22,896 bases of DNA, from assembly GCA_008729055.1 (NCBI GenBank), contig SDUX01000044.1:1-22896 (forward strand). Reading direction: 5' to 3'. This document shows, piece after piece, positions 19,689 through 22,896 of this stretch. Positions within the stretch are counted from its first letter, which is position 1; each line of letters opens with the position of its first letter. Source of the stretch: Pyropia haitanensis (lineage: Eukaryota; Rhodophyta; Bangiophyceae; Bangiales; Bangiaceae). The notes beneath the pieces were generated by a model. It did no database searches. It had not been told where the DNA came from and was given only the letters and a program-made list of their open reading frames with translations. The position numbers and the translations under genes are program-made.

Positions 19689-22442
19689 ATGGCTCGGTCG
19701 CCGCGAAAGGCGACCTCTCGTGCTCGGGGTCGTGGAGGCGGTGGGCGCGGTCGCGGTGGCAGTTCGGCGGCGGCTGCCGCGGACAGTCCCCGTGCTGCGG
19801 ATTCTTCTCGCGGCCGCGGTGGGCGTGGTCGTGGACGTGGCGGTCGTGCCGCTGGGGCATCTGCTCGTGGCGGTGGTGGACCCGCCTCTCGTTCGCCGTC
19901 GCCGCAACCTAGTGCTGTCGCCCCTGCGGGCGGTCGCACGCAAGTGGCGGCCTGTGACGCTGCCGAGGCGGCATTGCTTCTGCGCCCGCCCTCGGAGGCC
20001 AGTGATTCTGGCGCTGAGTCTGGTGGCGCTTCTGGCAGCCGGCCGGCGTCTGGGGCTGCGTCTCGGTCGCAGTCCGGCGAGTCATCTTCCTCCCGCCGCG
20101 GCTCCGGCGCGTCTGATGCTGGCGGCAGCGCGCGCGAGTCGGGCGATCAACCCGATGCGGCCCGTTCCGACGGCGGCGCTGACGAGGCAGGTTCCCGCGG
20201 CGACGGGGACGAGTCGGGCTCTGGCTCTGAGGAGAGCTCCAGTGGCAGTGATGGGAGTGGCTCCTCTGGGAGTGGCTCGAGGGCCTCTCCCCCGGCGGCC
20301 AAGACTCCCGAGCCTTTGTCAGGCGCTGGTCGGTCCGGCGCCCTTCGACAGACCCGCCTGCCGACGCGTTCGTCCAAGGACGCCTCTGGCGCTTCCACGG
20401 CGTCTGCTGCGCGGACACCGTCGTCCCGTGTTGCAGCACCGCGGCGGCCATCGGCGTCATCCGCTGCGGCGTCGCGTCGGGTGCCGCTGTTGGACCAGAA
20501 CCTGTCGGTCACTGTGCGCGGCATCGAGTTCACCCCGGACGCATCGGGGTCCGTCGTTCCGACGGCGGGGTCGTCTGCTTCGGCGGCTCAGCGTTTCGCC
20601 CGCCTCTACAAGGTCACCATGATCATCGGTCGGGTGCGCAACGTTCGCGTGCTCGTCCGATCCGTGCGTGATACCGAGCACGCCGACGTCAAGAAGTACA
20701 TCAACTCGTTTTCTACGACGGGCTACGATTGGGCGCACGGCATGATCAAGGTGACGGAGGACTTTACGCTGGGCAACCAACGCGCGTTTGATCCGTTGGT
20801 GGTTGGCGAGGATGGTGTGCTGGAGGACAAGAGTGACCGGCAGTACGTCACCGTCGACGGGCACCACCGACAGATGGCGTTGGTGACCGTCTTGGAGCGG
20901 AAGCTCCCGAATGCGTCGGAGACCTGTCGGTACGCCCTCGTCAAGCGTCGCGACGGCAAGCCGATGACGGAGACGGAAGTGCTGTCGTTGGGTTTCGACT
21001 CGAACGAGTCGACGGTGCAGACCAAGGCCATGGACACTGCCGACGTCGTCGTCTTCCTTTGCCACTGGGTTCTCGGTAGGCACAACGAGCGGCGCGCCAA
21101 GCATCAGGCGGGTCTCAAGCTTGGTGTCACGCAGCCGTCTGAGCTCATGGACGAGCTGCTCAAGGAGAAGATTGGCGGCTTGTGCAAGAACGACGGGACG
21201 CTGGCGTACGGCGACGCCAGCATGCGCCGCATGATCAACATTGGCTTGTTGTCTTTGGAGGACAACCAGTCGACGAGGTACATGGTCGAGAAGTTGAAGG
21301 CGTCCAAGGTCAAGGATGGGTGCGATGGCTCCTTCTCCCTCGACACCCTCATCTCGCCTATCATGCTGCACGCCGAGACCATCCATGCGGACAAGAAAGC
21401 GGTGCGTCTTCTTCTTCTCAAGATGGCGTGGGAGTACACGTGCCATCGTACGGCCGACAAGAAGGTGCGTCGGCTCGTGGCTGGCAGTGACGGCTCGTTC
21501 TACGCCTGCGCGGTGCTCTTCATCAAGCACCTTCAAGATGCGACGTTGAACAAGATCAAGGAGAAAGGCGGCACGCCCAACAGTGTCCGGTCTCTGTGGT
21601 CCGGCAAGGGCAAGCAGCCGGCAGGAGCGCCGGCGGCTCCTTCTGTGGCCGCCCCTGCACCCGCGTCCGCCGAGGAGTCCGTCCAAGCCGCCACGATCCA
21701 CGCGTCGACGGGGTCTCTGGACCTGCTGCAGCAGACGCGGCCGGGAGCAACCATGACGTTGGGCGACGAGCTGACGACGCTCTTCGTCCAGGACTTCACG
21801 GAAGCTGGTCTCGAGAGAGCAAGGGGTGGCTCGTCGGTGAGCAAGCTGGTGCTGGCGGCGACGTGTCCGTTTGTCGTCGAGCACCTGCCGCGATGGAAGC
21901 GCATGGTGGCCGAGTTCATCGATCCTCCTCCGCCGCCGCCGCCGCCGCCGCCGCCGCGCGCCAAGAAGGTTACCAGGAAGAAGCAGACGAGGACAGCAGG
22001 CACCAAGACCAAGTCCAAGAGAGGCAAGAAAACCAAGGCTCGCGCGGAGACAAGTGCCTCTGCCGATGAGATGCCGCCTGTCGACCAGGCGGACCCGGCT
22101 CCTGCTGTTGGCGGACCGTCCGTAGCTGGCGGAGGAGCAGAGACCGGACCCGCCGACGCTGTCGAGCGTCACAACGGCGGCAACCAAGACGCGGACAAGG
22201 CAGGCGCGGGTGGGGAAGGTGGCCCCTGCGACAAGGACGGCGACGCGGCCGGCCAAGGCGGCAACGCAGCCGGTGCTGGGGACGCCGACGGAGGCGACCG
22301 CGTGGAGACGGCCAAGACGGCGGGCAAGCGGAAGCCCGAAGATGATGCCGAGGGCGACAAGCGGCGGAGCAAGCGATCTCGACATCCTCCTCCGGAGCTC
22401 GGTCAGCTTCGTGCCTGTTCCGTCCGAGCAGCAGCTACGTAA
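19689..22442 (+). CDS. Gene D segment 1: RGG tail and ParB/sulfiredoxin-like domain
   Basis: This frame encodes 917 residues. Residues 1-60 are RGG-rich, and about 60-290 are Ser/Gly/Ala/Asp-rich and disordered. From about 300 to 750 is the domain shared with gene A, with the ParB/sulfiredoxin-type motif VDGHHR (389-394, codons 20853-20870), closer to the family consensus than the VDGSHR of A. YGDASMRRMINIGLLSLED (about 21201-21257) is the candidate helix-turn-helix stretch. The domain ends in LPRWKRMVAEFIDPP, followed by poly-Pro, a Lys/Arg-rich NLS-like tract (about 21958-22044) and an acidic Gly/Ala linker. A second basic cluster (KRRSKRSRH) near 22355-22383 matches the KRQSKRPRR of A, after which the frame soon ends. 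ParB homology is by motif and overall pattern only. Confidence 0.75.
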   Translation: MARSPRKATSRARGRGGGGRGRGGSSAAAAADSPRAADSSRGRGGRGRGRGGRAAGASARGGGGPASRSPSPQPSAVAPAGGRTQVAACDAAEAALLLRPPSEASDSGAESGGASGSRPASGAASRSQSGESSSSRRGSGASDAGGSARESGDQPDAARSDGGADEAGSRGDGDESGSGSEESSSGSDGSGSSGSGSRASPPAAKTPEPLSGAGRSGALRQTRLPTRSSKDASGASTASAARTPSSRVAAPRRPSASSAAASRRVPLLDQNLSVTVRGIEFTPDASGSVVPTAGSSASAAQRFARLYKVTMIIGRVRNVRVLVRSVRDTEHADVKKYINSFSTTGYDWAHGMIKVTEDFTLGNQRAFDPLVVGEDGVLEDKSDRQYVTVDGHHRQMALVTVLERKLPNASETCRYALVKRRDGKPMTETEVLSLGFDSNESTVQTKAMDTADVVVFLCHWVLGRHNERRAKHQAGLKLGVTQPSELMDELLKEKIGGLCKNDGTLAYGDASMRRMINIGLLSLEDNQSTRYMVEKLKASKVKDGCDGSFSLDTLISPIMLHAETIHADKKAVRLLLLKMAWEYTCHRTADKKVRRLVAGSDGSFYACAVLFIKHLQDATLNKIKEKGGTPNSVRSLWSGKGKQPAGAPAAPSVAAPAPASAEESVQAATIHASTGSLDLLQQTRPGATMTLGDELTTLFVQDFTEAGLERARGGSSVSKLVLAATCPFVVEHLPRWKRMVAEFIDPPPPPPPPPPPRAKKVTRKKQTRTAGTKTKSKRGKKTKARAETSASADEMPPVDQADPAPAVGGPSVAGGGAETGPADAVERHNGGNQDADKAGAGGEGGPCDKDGDAAGQGGNAAGAGDADGGDRVETAKTAGKRKPEDDAEGDKRRSKRSRHPPPELGQLRACSVRAAAT

Positions 22443-22896
22443 GGAGGTTTATCGCGGCACATCGGTTTCGCGCCAAGTCTCCGTTTGCTCGTGCGGTACG
22501 CCGTGTGGGCGTCAACCGGTCGTCGCCAAGGCCGGCACGACATTCGCAACCAAGTGCTGACAAGCTGTACGAGGACACCGTCCCTCCCATCTCCGAGACT
22601 TATCACGAGGACGCAGCGGCGAATCGGCGCGAGATACTCGAGCCCTACTTTGGGCCTCCGGTTCGTCCCCTCCGCCGGTTCCGGTTGGACACTATCGCGT
22701 GCCAAGCTTTGCCGCCCTTTTGCCGACGGAGCATCAAGCGCGCGACATGGTGCCAGGCGCCGACTGGATCCGAATCGAGCAGACGACGTCCACGTTTATG
22801 GCGCAGCAGGGGATCAAGCTGTTGAGCGGCATGCCGGGCGTACCCACCTCTCTTCCCGACGACAATCCCGGTATGATCTCTCTTCTTGGTGGCGCC
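19689..22896 (+). CDS. Gene D, whole visible part: paralogue of gene A, cut by the window edge
   Basis: The ATG at 19689 starts MARSPRK and an RGG-rich tail, like gene A. One frame (3) runs through the ParB-like domain to a TAA at 22440-22442. Homology to gene A then resumes in frame 2 (about 22580-22655: VPPISETYHEDAAANRREIL against VPPVCESRRAAAAENRRSL in A). It continues in frame 1 (22681 to the edge: VPSFAALLPTEHQARDM against MPEFAELLPDEHQSRDF). So D has the same ParB-like then dioxygenase order, with two frame changes, both -1. It lacks the minisatellite and is much shorter between domains. The catalytic dioxygenase motifs would lie beyond the window. Confidence 0.6.
21924..21956 (+). repeat. 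CCG/CCT tract (poly-Pro) in gene D
   Basis: Eleven Pro codons, mostly CCG, directly after the ParB-like domain. They form an in-frame, probably stiff linker. Confidence 0.85.
22443..22896 (+). CDS. Gene D segments 2-3: start of the dioxygenase-like region (partial)
   Basis: Frame 2 is open from after the TGA at 22343-22345 to about 22825 and reads as plausible protein as far as NRREILEPYFG. From about 22665 frame 1 takes over (open after a TGA at 22558-22560) and gives a clear match to gene A from 22699 to 22750, then weaker similarity to the end. The switch lies between about 22640 and 22690. No G run is present there, and no GT-AG pair of plausible length and correct phase was found. Compared with A, D has roughly 40-60 extra residues before VPPI. 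A GTAAGG donor-like site at 22439 leaves room for an intron. Confidence 0.55.

Noticed and set aside
1..22896. Telomere repeats, tRNA or rRNA genes
   Set aside because: Looked for TTAGGG-like runs and RNA gene landmarks; none were recognised. A subtelomeric location rests only on the gene C family.

Overview
The window looks like nuclear DNA of a GC-rich eukaryote, most probably a fungus. Long genes run without clear introns, promoters are pyrimidine-rich, one gene has a TATA box about 220 bp before its ATG, and there are many poly-Ala, poly-Gly and poly-Pro tracts. The central gene has the domain order of the large RecQ-type helicases common in fungal, often subtelomeric, DNA: C2H2 finger, degenerate tyrosine-recombinase-like domain, RecQ-type helicase, Cys-rich tail. 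All genes are on the + strand. No tRNA, rRNA, CRISPR array or telomere repeat was seen. Family assignments rest on motifs read by eye, not on searches.

Layout: (1) 179-8469, gene A, a very large gene whose reading frame changes four times. It has an RG-rich N-terminus, a ParB/sulfiredoxin-like domain, a low-complexity linker with a 138-bp minisatellite, and a 2-oxoglutarate/Fe(II) dioxygenase-like domain. (2) 8470-9690, an array of near-identical 18-bp palindromes (TTCCGTAGTACTACGGAA) spaced exactly 139 bp apart. (3) 9691-11103, the probable control region of the next gene: a cluster of TGCGTC motifs, then about 1.1 kb of C/T-rich DNA with 162-165-bp tandem repeats. (4) 11104-18228, gene C, an uninterrupted 2374-residue zinc finger/recombinase-like/RecQ-type helicase. 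(5) 18419-19240, a second palindrome array with a different flank (CCAGTAGTACTACTGG and variants) but the same inner core GTAGTACTAC. (6) 19460-22896, gene D, a paralogue of gene A with a TATA box; it runs off the right edge just as its dioxygenase region begins.

The most interesting reading is that these parts belong together. Bacterial ParB proteins bind palindromic parS sites, and here each palindrome array directly abuts a ParB-like gene. ParB-like and 2-oxoglutarate dioxygenase modules are both known from DNA-modification systems, and here they seem joined in one polypeptide, twice. The helicase/recombinase-like gene sits between the two arrays. A composite mobile, subtelomeric or DNA-marking locus is possible, but this is inference. 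The six reading-frame breaks in A and D all have the same polarity (one base short). They may be homopolymer undercalls, real decay, short introns or frameshifting, and must be settled before protein models are trusted.
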